Of a stretch of DNA of 34,810 nt, positions 8,666 through 17,107 are shown piece by piece. Each line of letters opens with the position of its first letter. The stretch's first letter is position 1. The position numbers and the translations under genes were made by a program. The stretch covers positions 1-34,810 of the forward strand of contig JAAYMA010000099.1 of the NCBI GenBank assembly GCA_012521615.1. Reading direction: 5' to 3'. The notes beneath the pieces are model-generated. The model saw only the letters and a program-made list of their open reading frames with translations, was not told where the DNA came from and did not search any database. The DNA is from Clostridiaceae bacterium (GTDB taxonomy: Bacteria > Bacillota > Clostridia > DSM-8532).

Positions 8666-8693
8666 TTATCGACAAAATGAGTCAAAAATTTTA
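8666..8693 (-). promoter_or_regulatory. Possible sigma-D (motility sigma) promoter of the HD-GYP gene
   Basis: On the minus strand TAAA (complement of 8690-8693) is followed after 16 bases by GTCGATAA (complement of 8666-8673). The sigma-D/FliA consensus is TAAA, about 15 bases, GCCGATAT, so six of eight -10 positions match. No good SigA pair was found in 8612-8720. Confidence 0.4.
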
Positions 8694-8720
8694 ATTAATA
8701 CATTTTTACTGTGTACATAA

Positions 8721-8751
8721 AAGAAAGACCGCTTAATCTAAAAGCGGTCTT
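8721..8751 (-). terminator. Terminator overlapping the pgcA stop codon
   Basis: The arms AAGACCGCTT (8725-8734) and AAGCGGTCTT (8742-8751) are perfect complements around a 7-base loop. The minus transcript continues with TTTCTTTT. The 5' arm encodes the last residues of pgcA and the TAA stop lies in loop and stem. It ends the rny-ymdB-spoVS-pgcA unit. Confidence 0.8.
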
Positions 8752-10466
8752 ATAACATTTAATATTTCATTCTTAAACTTTGAAAGTTTGTTTTCAGCGT
8801 TTTCCAGAGAATTTGAAGAGATACCGTAATAGATTTTTATCTTGGGTTCAGTTCCCGACGGCCTTATGCAGAACCAGTCTCCTGAAACCATCTTATAATA
8901 GAGAACATTTGATTTTGGTAAATTAATTTCGCTTGTGGTGCCATCTGAAAGATTTAAGCAATAACCCTTTTTATAGTCATATATGCTTGAAACTTTGAAC
9001 TCTCCGAAACTTTCGGGCGATTTTTCCCTCATTGTTTCCATTGCGTTAGAGATTTTTTCCAGACCCTCTTTTCCTTTCAGGGTAAAAGCATCTATTCCTT
9101 CTTTAACAAAACCATATTTATTGAATAGTTCAATTAACCCCTGATAAAGATTCATCGAACGGGATTTATACCAGGCGTAAACTTCAGCCAGGAGCATTGT
9201 TGCCACAACAGCATCCTTATCCCGTGCATGAGTGCCGGCAAGATAGCCATAACTTTCTTCAAAGCCAAAAAGGAATTTCTTTTTGCCTGTGTCATCCAGT
9301 TCACCGATTTTTTCACCAATGAATTTAAAGCCCGTAAGAACATCAAGGAGTTCGACATTGTAATATTCTGTGATTTTGCGGGCCAGCTCGCTGGAAACTA
9401 TGGTTTTTACTACAAAAGCATTTTCAGGCAATTCACCTTTTTCCTTCTTCTGAGAAAGTATGTATTCAAGAATCAGGCAGCCGATCTGATTACCTGTAAG
9501 GGTAATAAATTCACCACTGTCATCCTTAACAACCACACCCATTCTGTCTGCATCAGGATCAGTGCCAATTATCAGGTCAACCTCCTCTTTTTTCGCCATA
9601 TTAATAGCGATCTCGAAAACTGATTTTTCTTCAGGATTAGGATAATCTACAGTCGAAAACTCCGGATCCGGATGCTCCTGCTCAGGAACAACATATACAT
9701 TTTCGAAGCCAATTTCTTTAAGAATTCTTCTAACAGGCTTGTTACCCGTTCCGTGCAGCGGAGTATAAATTATCTTGACATCTTTTCCATATTTAATGCA
9801 TAAATCCGGGTTTATCTGAGCCTTCTTTATTTCCTGAATATAGGCATCATCAATATTTTTGCCTATCATTTCAATAAGCCCTTTTTCAATGGCTTCTTCA
9901 TATGAAATGGGATTAATTGAAGTAATATCTGTAACTGCATTAAACTCACAGGTTACGGCATCTGCCTCTTTTGGCGGAAGCTGGCACCCATCACTTCTAT
10001 AGGCCTTAAATCCGTTGTATTCCTTTGGATTATGACTGGCAGTTATAACAACTCCCCCGCCGCAATTCAGATATCTGACTGCAAAAGACAACTCAGGTGT
10101 GGGTCTTAAATCATCAAAAAGATAAGCTTTTATGCCATTTGAAGCCATGACCAGAGCTGTCTCCAAGGCAAATTCCTTTGATCCGCGGCGTGAATCGTAA
10201 GCAATAGCAACCCCTTTTTCAGATAAGCCCTGATTCTTGAGATAATTTGCAAACCCCTGTGCAGCCTTGCGCACAGTATATTTATTGATGCGGTTGGTTC
10301 CTGCACCTATAACGCCACGCATTCCACCTGTTCCGAATTCAAGGTCTTTATAAAAACGGTCTTCAATCTCTTTTTCGTTATTTTTGATAGAAAGAAGTTC
10401 ATTCCGCGTGTCTTCATCAAAGTATGTATTATTAGCCCATAAATCATAAGATTCTCTAAAGCCCAT
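8733..10466 (-). CDS. pgcA: Phosphoglucomutase / phosphomannomutase
   Basis: Alpha-D-phosphohexomutase that interconverts hexose 1- and 6-phosphates, mainly glucose phosphate, feeding UDP-glucose and cell-envelope sugars. All four family motifs are present: phosphoserine loop TASHNPKEYNG with Ser144, Mg2+ loop DPDADRMG (about 303-310), sugar loop GFEESYG (about 400) and phosphate loop RPSGTEPK (about 530). Length (577) fits the Firmicutes PgcA group rather than the shorter GlmM. The start ATG has AAGGTGATC upstream. It is the last gene of the unit that begins with rny, 44 bases behind spoVS, and its end doubles as the terminator stem. Substrate preference between glucose and mannose phosphate cannot be read from the sequence. 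Confidence 0.93.
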   Translation of the reverse strand: MGFRESYDLWANNTYFDEDTRNELLSIKNNEKEIEDRFYKDLEFGTGGMRGVIGAGTNRINKYTVRKAAQGFANYLKNQGLSEKGVAIAYDSRRGSKEFALETALVMASNGIKAYLFDDLRPTPELSFAVRYLNCGGGVVITASHNPKEYNGFKAYRSDGCQLPPKEADAVTCEFNAVTDITSINPISYEEAIEKGLIEMIGKNIDDAYIQEIKKAQINPDLCIKYGKDVKIIYTPLHGTGNKPVRRILKEIGFENVYVVPEQEHPDPEFSTVDYPNPEEKSVFEIAINMAKKEEVDLIIGTDPDADRMGVVVKDDSGEFITLTGNQIGCLILEYILSQKKEKGELPENAFVVKTIVSSELARKITEYYNVELLDVLTGFKFIGEKIGELDDTGKKKFLFGFEESYGYLAGTHARDKDAVVATMLLAEVYAWYKSRSMNLYQGLIELFNKYGFVKEGIDAFTLKGKEGLEKISNAMETMREKSPESFGEFKVSSIYDYKKGYCLNLSDGTTSEINLPKSNVLYYKMVSGDWFCIRPSGTEPKIKIYYGISSNSLENAENKLSKFKNEILNVIRPLLD

Positions 10467-10510
10467 AGAAAGATCACCTTCATACTTCCTTAGTTGTAGT
10501 TGTAAATAGT

Positions 10511-10783
10511 TTACTTTATTGGTCTTCTTGGTTCAACAATCATTTTTATTGCAGTACGGACCTCACCGTTTATTTCTATTTCGGAAAATGCCGGACTGCA
10601 GACAATGTCGATACCTAAAGGAGCCAAAAAGCCTTTGGCAATTGCAATGGCCTTAACAGCCTGGTTAAGTGCGCCAGCACCTATGGATTGTACCTCAGCA
10701 ATACCCTTTTCCCGGATGACTCCGGCAATCGCCCCTGCAACAGAATTGGGGTTGGATTTGGATGAAACCTTCAACAGATCCAT
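10511..10783 (-). CDS. spoVS: Stage V sporulation protein S
   Basis: SpoVS is a small Alba-like protein needed for normal spore coat and septum progression in Bacillus. This copy has 90 residues and is close to the known sequence over its whole length, with KVSSKSNPNSVAGAIAG, the block SIGAGALNQAVKAIAIAKG and a C-terminal AIKMIVEPRRPIK. An in-frame TTG at 10807 lies in TTGGAGG, the ribosome site. The ATG at 10783 is 8 bases behind it and fits the family start (M-[DE]-[LV]-LKVS). It lies 20 bases after ymdB and before pgcA in one transcript. It marks the host as a likely spore former, although non-sporulating relatives can also keep the gene. Confidence 0.96.
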   Translation of the reverse strand: MDLLKVSSKSNPNSVAGAIAGVIREKGIAEVQSIGAGALNQAVKAIAIAKGFLAPLGIDIVCSPAFSEIEINGEVRTAIKMIVEPRRPIK

Positions 10784-10803
10784 TTTAACAACCTCCAAAT
10801 AAA

Positions 10804-11589
10804 TCAACCTTTTACATATTCATTGATTCGCTTTATATTTATTGCTTTTTTAGTTTCCATGTTTACTGTTATCAAGACTGCGTTTAATTGTGCTCTCCCT
10901 TTAGCAATTTCATGCTGTGCAGGAAGACCCAATGTGAACTTTCGTAAAATATTTTCTTTTTCAACTCCTATAACTCCATCCGCGGGGCCAGTCATACCGA
11001 CATCCGTAATATAGGCTGTTCCATTATCGGATATTTTTTCATCAGCAGTCTGTACGTGGGTATGAGTACCTACAACACAAGTTGCTCTTCCGTCGAGATA
11101 ATATAACATGGCTATTTTTTCACTGGTTGCCTCGGCATGAAAATCCACAAATATAATATCGGCCTGACCTTTAAGATAACTAAGTTCCCTGTCTATAGTC
11201 TGAAAAGGACAATCTACGTTATTATCCATATATACACGACCCAAAAGGTTGATTACGGCAAGGCGAACACCATTTTTCTCTATTATCATTCTTCCTTTGC
11301 CGGGAACACCTTTCGGGTAATTAGCCGGTCTCACAATTTTTATACCTGTATCTATTATATTAAGAATCTCCTTGCGTGCCCAGGTATGGTTTCCCATAGT
11401 AATTACTTCAATACCACTGTCAAAAATTTCTCTGGCTGTATTGTAAGTTATCCCTCTGCCCCCTGCTGCATTTTCACCATTAGCTATACAAAAATCTGGT
11501 TTATATTTTTCCTTAAGTTCCTCCATTTTTAATTTCAGAGTTGCTCTGCCTATTTCTCCAAAAACATCTCCAATAAACAGGATTTTCAA
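10804..11589 (-). CDS. ymdB: YmdB-type metallophosphoesterase (TIGR00282)
   Basis: YmdB is a calcineurin-like phosphodiesterase active on 2',3'-cyclic nucleotides (and 2',3'-cAMP in Bacillus), needed there for biofilm gene expression; it influences RNase Y activity. Visible metal ligands are D8 in LFIGDVFG, E39 and N40 in ANGEN, N67-H68 in MGNHTW, and the later His residues in DFHAEATSEK and VGTHTHVQTADE. Start: there is no SD-placed ATG. A TTG at 11589 lies about 8 bases behind GAGGAAG and gives MKILFIGDVFG, the family N-terminus, with 261 residues. An ATG further up (11607) would add MRGRIF and has no ribosome site. It follows rny directly, a widespread gene order. Confidence 0.94.
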   Translation of the reverse strand: MKILFIGDVFGEIGRATLKLKMEELKEKYKPDFCIANGENAAGGRGITYNTAREIFDSGIEVITMGNHTWARKEILNIIDTGIKIVRPANYPKGVPGKGRMIIEKNGVRLAVINLLGRVYMDNNVDCPFQTIDRELSYLKGQADIIFVDFHAEATSEKIAMLYYLDGRATCVVGTHTHVQTADEKISDNGTAYITDVGMTGPADGVIGVEKENILRKFTLGLPAQHEIAKGRAQLNAVLITVNMETKKAINIKRINEYVKG

Positions 11590-11610
11590 AAAAATTCTTC
11601 CTCTCATAGC

Positions 11611-11636
11611 ACAGGAAGCGTTTTCACGCTTCCTGT
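11611..11636 (-). other. Strong intercistronic hairpin with GAAA tetraloop between rny and ymdB
   Basis: The minus transcript folds ACAGGAAGCGT against ACGCTTCCTGT, 11 perfect pairs, closed by a GAAA loop. It starts about 7 bases behind the rny stop. The next T-run is 16 bases away and is used as the ymdB start region, so it is not a standard terminator. It may stabilise or separate the rny and ymdB messages. Confidence 0.8.
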
Positions 11637-11642
11637 CCAAAA

Positions 11643-13220
11643 CTATTTTGCATATTCAACAGCTCGTGTTTCCCGAATAATATGGACTTTTATCTGACCT
11701 GGGTAGTCCATTTCATTTTCTATTCTCTTAACAATATCACGAGCAACCATTATCATACTTTGATCATCAACCATTTCAGGTTTAACCATAATACGAATTT
11801 CTCTTCCTGCCTGTACGGCAAAAGATTTCTCGACTTCCGGGAATGAATCTGCGATTTCTTCCAGTTTCTGAAGTCGTTTCACATAGGTTTCCAATGTCTC
11901 TCTTCTGGCTCCGGGTCTTGCACCTGACACGGCGTCAGCGGCCTGAACCAGTACAGCAATGATACTTTTAGCCTCTACGTCGCCATGATGAGCCATAACA
12001 GCATGGATAACCTCTTCACTTTCTTTATATTTTCTGCATATATCTGCGCCGATTGTTACATGAGTGCCTTCGACCTCATGGTCTATGGCTTTACCTATAT
12101 CATGCAACAGACCGGCCCGTTTAGCCAAATTCACATCTTCTCCAAGCTCTGCCGCCATTAAACCGGCAAGATGGGACACTTCAATGGAATGTGACAGGAC
12201 GTTTTGTCCATAACTGGTTCTGAATTTCAATTTACCTAACAATTTTATTATTTCAGGATGCAGTCCATGCACACCTGTTTCAAATGTTGCACGTTCACCT
12301 TCCTCGCGGATGGTATTTTCTACTTCTTTGCGCGCTTTTTCTACCATTTCCTCAATACGTGCGGGATGGATTCTTCCATCAATAATGAGCTTTTCTAAAG
12401 CAATACGTGCTACTTCTCTTCTTATGGGATCGAAACCTGACAGCACTACAGCTTCAGGGGTATCATCAATAATTAAGTCAATCCCTGTCAATGTTTCGAG
12501 GGTTCTGATATTTCTTCCTTCTCTGCCGATTATTCTGCCCTTCATTTCATCATTTGGCAGGTTAACAACAGAGACAGTAACTTCAGACACATGTTCGGCA
12601 GCACACCTTTGTATAGCGGTAGCCAGAACTTCCTTTGATTTTCGTTCGGCTTCCTCCTTGGCACGCTCATAAATATCTTTAACCATTATTGCAGCTTCAT
12701 GTCTGACCTCACCCTCAATACTGTTAAGCAGGTATTGCTTTGCTTCTTCAACAGTCAGGTTAGAGATGCTTTCAAGTTTTTCTATCTGCTTTTTGTAAAG
12801 TTCCTCCACTTCTGCCTGTCTTGCTTCGATTTCCTGGATTTGTATATTTAGTGCTTCCTCTTTTTTCTCGAGGACATCCATCTTCTTTTCCAGGGTTTCA
12901 TCTTTTTGCTGAAGTCTTCTTTCGGTACGCTGAATTTCAATTCTGCGTTCCCTGACTTCTTTTTCAAGCTCTACTCTGCTTTTGTGGATTTCCTCCCGCG
13001 CCACCATCAAGGCATCGCGCTTTTTTCTTTCTGCAATTTTCTCAGCTTCACTTATGATACGCTGGCTTTCTTTTTCAGCACTCTCGATTTCCGCTTCAGC
13101 CACTCGTTTTCTATGTTCAACTCCCTTTCGGAAGGAAATAAGTGAACTAATTAATGCAACAATAAGTCCCAGTCCCAAACCAATCAAAATTGATACAGCA
13201 TCGATTGTTATACTACTCAC
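11643..13220 (-). CDS. rny: Ribonuclease Y
   Basis: RNase Y is the membrane-bound endoribonuclease that starts mRNA decay in many Firmicutes. Counting from the best start, one membrane segment covers residues 5-25, a long charged coiled coil 30-195, a KH domain about 210-275 with IIGREGRN, and an HD domain with LLHDIGK (H370-D371). Length near 522-525 fits the family (520 in Bacillus). The start is unusual. The frame stays open up to an ATG at 13283, but that has only a weak ribosome site. A perfect AGGAGGTGA overlaps a GTG at 13220, and an ATA at 13211 sits 8 bases behind it. I report the GTG as the outer bound; the true start may be the ATA. It heads the rny-ymdB-spoVS-pgcA unit. Confidence 0.95.
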   Translation of the reverse strand: MSSITIDAVSILIGLGLGLIVALISSLISFRKGVEHRKRVAEAEIESAEKESQRIISEAEKIAERKKRDALMVAREEIHKSRVELEKEVRERRIEIQRTERRLQQKDETLEKKMDVLEKKEEALNIQIQEIEARQAEVEELYKKQIEKLESISNLTVEEAKQYLLNSIEGEVRHEAAIMVKDIYERAKEEAERKSKEVLATAIQRCAAEHVSEVTVSVVNLPNDEMKGRIIGREGRNIRTLETLTGIDLIIDDTPEAVVLSGFDPIRREVARIALEKLIIDGRIHPARIEEMVEKARKEVENTIREEGERATFETGVHGLHPEIIKLLGKLKFRTSYGQNVLSHSIEVSHLAGLMAAELGEDVNLAKRAGLLHDIGKAIDHEVEGTHVTIGADICRKYKESEEVIHAVMAHHGDVEAKSIIAVLVQAADAVSGARPGARRETLETYVKRLQKLEEIADSFPEVEKSFAVQAGREIRIMVKPEMVDDQSMIMVARDIVKRIENEMDYPGQIKVHIIRETRAVEYAK

Positions 13221-13344
13221 CTCCTGTTCCGCTTTTGTTTTTTCAAAGTCCAATTTCATATAACGAATCAATAAAGCAAACATTCCAATGGCATATAAAA
13301 TGCATTAAAAAAAATAGCGCATACTTTGATGCCGTTATGCAACC

Positions 13345-13373
13345 ATTGTATACAGTTTTAAAATTTATGTCAA
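13345..13373 (-). promoter_or_regulatory. SigA-type promoter of the rny unit
   Basis: On the minus strand TTGACA (complement of 13368-13373) and TACAAT (complement of 13345-13350) are separated by 17 bases. The -35 box overlaps the last codons of folD. The leader to the rny ribosome site is about 110 bases. Confidence 0.8.
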
Positions 13374-14233
13374 GAAAGACAAATGTTTTTGTGCATAATG
13401 CAAGCCTTTATAGTATTTTTTAAAAGCATGGCCCTTGTCATGGGACCTACTCCGCCTGGAACAGGGGTAATAGCTGAAGCTATTTTGCTCACCTCATCAA
13501 AGTCTACATCACCGGTCATTCCCCCGTCTTCAGTACGGTTAATGCCTACATCAATGACAATTGCACCTTCTTTGACATATTCTTTAGTGATAAATTCGGC
13601 TCTGCCAATAGCAGCCACGAGAATATCGGCATGCTTGCAGATATCTTTCAAGTTTTGGGTTTTTGAGTGGCATATTGTAACAGTAGCGTTGGCATGCAAC
13701 ATAAGCATAGACATAGGTTTGCCAACAATGTTGCTCCTTCCGACAATGACACAATTTTTGCCTTCAACCGAAAGACCGGCATCTTTTAAAAGTTCCATAA
13801 TTCCTGCCGGTGTGCAGGGGGCAAAAATATGGTTTCCAATCATAAGTTCGCCCACATTATACGGGTGAAAGGCATCAACATCCTTGGATGGATTAATTCT
13901 CCTGATAACCTTCTGTTCATCCAGATGCTTTGGAATTGGAAGCTGAACCAGAATTCCGTCAACATTTTCATCTTCATTGAGAACATCTATCAGTTCCAGA
14001 AGCTGCTCCTCTTTGGTATCTTCAGGCAGGGCATATTCAAATGATTTTATGCCAACCTCGGCACAGTCCCTTTTTTTGCTGTTTACATAAATTCTCGATG
14101 CCGGGTCATTGCCGACAATAATAACAGCAAGTCCGGGCACAACCCCCTTTTCAGCCAGTTTTGCAACTTCAGCCGACATTTCTTCCTTCATTCTTTTTGC
14201 CAAATCCTTACCGTTTAAAAGTTTGTATCCCAT
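13370..14233 (-). CDS. folD: FolD bifunctional methylenetetrahydrofolate dehydrogenase/cyclohydrolase
   Basis: FolD converts 5,10-methylene-THF to 10-formyl-THF in two steps, supplying purine synthesis and, in acetogens, the methyl branch. The catalytic pair Y49 and K53 lies in SRIYVNSKKRDC. Other family blocks are DGILVQLPIPKHL, the dinucleotide-binding VIVGRSNIVGKPM, and PVPGGVGPMTRAML near the end. Length (287) is typical. Its ATG has GTGGGG upstream, a moderate ribosome site. It is the last gene of the ftsK - TPR - ddh - folD run, 18 bases after ddh's stop. No terminator is visible behind it, so some transcripts probably run into rny. Confidence 0.96.
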   Translation of the reverse strand: MGYKLLNGKDLAKRMKEEMSAEVAKLAEKGVVPGLAVIIVGNDPASRIYVNSKKRDCAEVGIKSFEYALPEDTKEEQLLELIDVLNEDENVDGILVQLPIPKHLDEQKVIRRINPSKDVDAFHPYNVGELMIGNHIFAPCTPAGIMELLKDAGLSVEGKNCVIVGRSNIVGKPMSMLMLHANATVTICHSKTQNLKDICKHADILVAAIGRAEFITKEYVKEGAIVIDVGINRTEDGGMTGDVDFDEVSKIASAITPVPGGVGPMTRAMLLKNTIKACIMHKNICLS

Positions 14234-14259
14234 AACCCCACTCTCTTTCTGTTTTATTT

Positions 14260-15252
14260 TTATAACAATTCTTTGCGCAGCTCTTCCGGCGTTTTAGCCG
14301 AAAGGTAGCCCAAAGGAATATCGAATACTGTATATGCGCCTGTTTTACCTTCTTTATTTAGTCTTGCCACAGCTCTGGCGTAGGCTACCAGAACACTTGC
14401 TGTAAATTCCGGATTGCTTTCAAGTTTAAGAGAAAATTCAATGGTCTGCCTGTGCTCACCTTGGACACCTGTTTTACCTGTCCTGATGACAAACCCGCCA
14501 TGGGGCATTTTACTGTGGTTTTTTCTGAGCTCCTCTTCAGTTATGAAATGTATAATTGTTTTATAATCTGCAAAATAATTAGGCATGCTTTTTATTTCAT
14601 TTTCTATCCTCGACTTGTCCGCCCCTTCTTCGGCCACTACAAAACACTCACGCAAATGCCTTTCACCGGCAGAAAAATCCGCAGTATCGCCTTTTCGGAT
14701 CCGGTCAATGGTCTCCTCTATAGGTATGGTGTATTGTATGGCATTTTTAACTCCTTCAACTCTTCTCACTGCATCAGAATGACCCTGACTTACACCTTTG
14801 CCCCAAAAAGTATAATCTTTTCCTTCAGGAAGCACAGCACTTAAAAGCAGCCGGTTCATAGAGAACAATCCGGGATCCCATCCTATTGAAATTGCTGCAG
14901 TTTTACCCGCAGATTTGGATGCTTGATTCACACTTTCATAGTATTCCGGAATTTTTGAGTGAGTATCATAAGAATCCACACAATTAAACATCCCGGCATA
15001 TTTAGGTGCCTGCCGGGGCAGGTCTGTTGCAGAACCGCCGCATAATATCATCACATCAATTAAGTCTTTGTATTTGTCAATCTCAGCTACATTTAACACT
15101 TTGACATCTCTATAAACAGTTTTTACTCCTTCAGGACTTCTCCTTGTAAAAACAGCCACAAGCTCCATATCTGGATTTTGCCTTATTGCAAGTTCCACAC
15201 CTCTGCCAATATTTCCGTATCCAAGAATACCTATTCTGATTTTTTCCGCCAT
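14260..15252 (-). CDS. ddh: Meso-diaminopimelate D-dehydrogenase
   Basis: Ddh reductively aminates tetrahydrodipicolinate to meso-diaminopimelate with NADPH in one step, bypassing the acyl branches of lysine synthesis; the product cross-links peptidoglycan. The N-terminal Rossmann motif is GILGYGNIGRGVE, followed by VFTRRSPE, which holds NADP+ phosphate in this family. Further blocks are CGGSATDLP, DSYDTHSKIPEY and SIGWDPGLFSMNR, all characteristic of Ddh. Length (330) is right. Two ATGs are close together: the one at 15258 touches GGAGGG, while the ATG at 15252 has 6 bases of spacing and is chosen. It lies downstream of ftsK and the TPR gene, whereas dapA and dapB are transcribed divergently from the other side of ftsK. 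Confidence 0.95.
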   Translation of the reverse strand: MAEKIRIGILGYGNIGRGVELAIRQNPDMELVAVFTRRSPEGVKTVYRDVKVLNVAEIDKYKDLIDVMILCGGSATDLPRQAPKYAGMFNCVDSYDTHSKIPEYYESVNQASKSAGKTAAISIGWDPGLFSMNRLLLSAVLPEGKDYTFWGKGVSQGHSDAVRRVEGVKNAIQYTIPIEETIDRIRKGDTADFSAGERHLRECFVVAEEGADKSRIENEIKSMPNYFADYKTIIHFITEEELRKNHSKMPHGGFVIRTGKTGVQGEHRQTIEFSLKLESNPEFTASVLVAYARAVARLNKEGKTGAYTVFDIPLGYLSAKTPEELRKELL

Positions 15253-15277
15253 AAACATCCCTCCATTATATTGTTTT

Positions 15278-17107
15278 CTATGCTTTTTTACGTTCCGTCC
15301 TTAATGGAAGGCGGGTAAGTTCCATAAATTCAGGATGGGTTCTGAAAGCTGCAAAATCAAGGGAAGCTTTGGCCCTGAGTCTCAAGGCCGGATTAATTTC
15401 AATGGCCTGTCTAAGAAAAGCCAAAGTTGCATGGACATCGCCCGAAAGTGCAGAAACTTTAGCAAGCCCAAATAATATATCTTCATCATCAGGTTTGAAT
15501 TTCAAACCGTTTTTGTATAATTTCGCAGCCTCAGAATAATTCTTAAGTCCAATTTCAGCAGAAGCCCAATTGTAATACAGCGCAGGATCGTCTTCTGATA
15601 ATTTACGGGCTGTGCTGAAAACACGTGTCGCCTCCTCATACCGCCTCATCATCATTAAGGTGATACCGAGATTATAATGTAGAATATAAGAATCCGGATG
15701 TTCTCTGACTGCTTTTTGATAGACATGTATGGCCTCATTTATATTGTCATTGGATATATGGATTTCTGCAAGAAGGTTATAAGCCATTTCAAGTTTTTCG
15801 TTTCCTTCCAGGGATTTCTCCAAAAGTTCAATGGCTTTACTGCTTTTTGCCTGTGCATCATATATTGAGGCCATGCTGAACAGAGCCCTGCTGTGTTCAG
15901 GCATAATTTCAGCTGCATATTCAAAACTTGAATATGCTTCTTCTGTTTTCCCAAGTTCACGCTGCGCAATACCCAAACAATAATAAAAATCAGCGTTGTC
16001 GGGTACCAGTGAAGTAAGTTTCTTATAGGCTTTCTCAGCACCTTGCCAGTCTTTACTCTTTATATAAAGATCGCCCAGTAAAACCCATGCCTCAGTAAAC
16101 TCAGAATCTTTTTCTACAATAGTCTCCAGATGAAATTTACATTCCATATTCTCGTTTCTCTCATAGCAAATTCTTGCCAAAATGTAGCGCAATTTACTGT
16201 CGTCTTTGGATTTCAGTGCATTATTAATGTGTTTCTGGGCTTCTTCAAATTCCTTTATCGCAATATAGCAACGAGCTATATTAATTTCAACCTCCCTTAT
16301 AGCACCAGCATCCTTTTGTGCAAGTTCAAACTGATCAATGGCAAGCTCGTATTTCTTTTGATAATAGAGACATAATCCACAGGCAAAATAAAGTATTGGA
16401 CGCAAATTGAACTCTGTATCCTCTTTTTTGTCTTTTTTTGTATTTGCGTCCTCCCCTATCAGGTTAAGAGAGTTTTTGTACATTTTGATGGCATCATCAT
16501 ATTGCCCGTTCCTATAATACAGCCAGCCTGCGTTATATACAATATAAGGGTTATGGTTTAAGATACCTGTAAGTATCATATAATTATCCAAAGCTTTTTT
16601 ATAATCCCTGACATCTATAAGCTTGTGAACGGCTGAAAGCTGGTTGATCAAATTGGATTTCAACTGTTTATCGCCAATATTCAGAGTCTTTACTATGGTA
16701 TTATAAGGTATTTCTGTTTTCCATTCTTCTGCTGTTTCAACATATTCCTTATATGTCCAGTCCTTGTTGCTTTGTTTTTCAACCCTTTCAATCAATGGCA
16801 CATCAGCGTTGGAAATTTTTATTCTTTTCTTCATATTGACATAATCAAAAACTAAAAATGTGCCGGGGATCAATATACCAAAAAGTATGAGCGTTATCTC
16901 ATAAGCAGGTATTGTCATGACCCGTTTTGCAACAGTTAAAACACCGGTTGTAAGCATGCACAACTGAACAATAAATGCACCAACTGTAACCAGATCTATT
17001 CGCCTTATACACCGGACAGCCATATAAACAGTTAGTACTGCGACAATAAGAACAATAAAAGTAAGTGAAATATTATAGTTTGACGGTATATGTTCAAAAA
17101 AGCTCAT
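15278..17107 (-). CDS. Membrane-anchored TPR-repeat protein
   Basis: Three hydrophobic segments (about residues 14-31, 38-60 and 70-89) anchor the N-terminus. The long soluble part (about 165-590) is a run of tetratricopeptide repeats, with units such as PYIVYNAGWLYYRNGQYDDA, YYCLGIAQRELGKTEEAYSS and ALYYNWASAEIGLKNYSEAA. TPR arrays bind other proteins, so this is likely an assembly scaffold. I do not recognise a named family. Its ATG overlaps the ftsK stop in ATGA, with AGGGG in front, so translation is probably coupled to the DNA translocase. That tight link suggests, but does not prove, a role at the division or sporulation septum. The repeat region lies after the third membrane segment. 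Confidence 0.85.
   Translation of the reverse strand: MSFFEHIPSNYNISLTFIVLIVAVLTVYMAVRCIRRIDLVTVGAFIVQLCMLTTGVLTVAKRVMTIPAYEITLILFGILIPGTFLVFDYVNMKKRIKISNADVPLIERVEKQSNKDWTYKEYVETAEEWKTEIPYNTIVKTLNIGDKQLKSNLINQLSAVHKLIDVRDYKKALDNYMILTGILNHNPYIVYNAGWLYYRNGQYDDAIKMYKNSLNLIGEDANTKKDKKEDTEFNLRPILYFACGLCLYYQKKYELAIDQFELAQKDAGAIREVEINIARCYIAIKEFEEAQKHINNALKSKDDSKLRYILARICYERNENMECKFHLETIVEKDSEFTEAWVLLGDLYIKSKDWQGAEKAYKKLTSLVPDNADFYYCLGIAQRELGKTEEAYSSFEYAAEIMPEHSRALFSMASIYDAQAKSSKAIELLEKSLEGNEKLEMAYNLLAEIHISNDNINEAIHVYQKAVREHPDSYILHYNLGITLMMMRRYEEATRVFSTARKLSEDDPALYYNWASAEIGLKNYSEAAKLYKNGLKFKPDDEDILFGLAKVSALSGDVHATLAFLRQAIEINPALRLRAKASLDFAAFRTHPEFMELTRLPLRTERKKA

Noticed and set aside
11611-11636. 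Intrinsic terminator between rny and ymdB
   Set aside because: The stem is strong but the nearest T-run is 16 bases away and overlaps the ymdB start, so it is listed as an intercistronic hairpin.
12310-13263. Ser/Phe-rich + strand frames across rny
   Set aside because: They are shadows of the RNase Y coiled coil, with no ribosome site and no family pattern.
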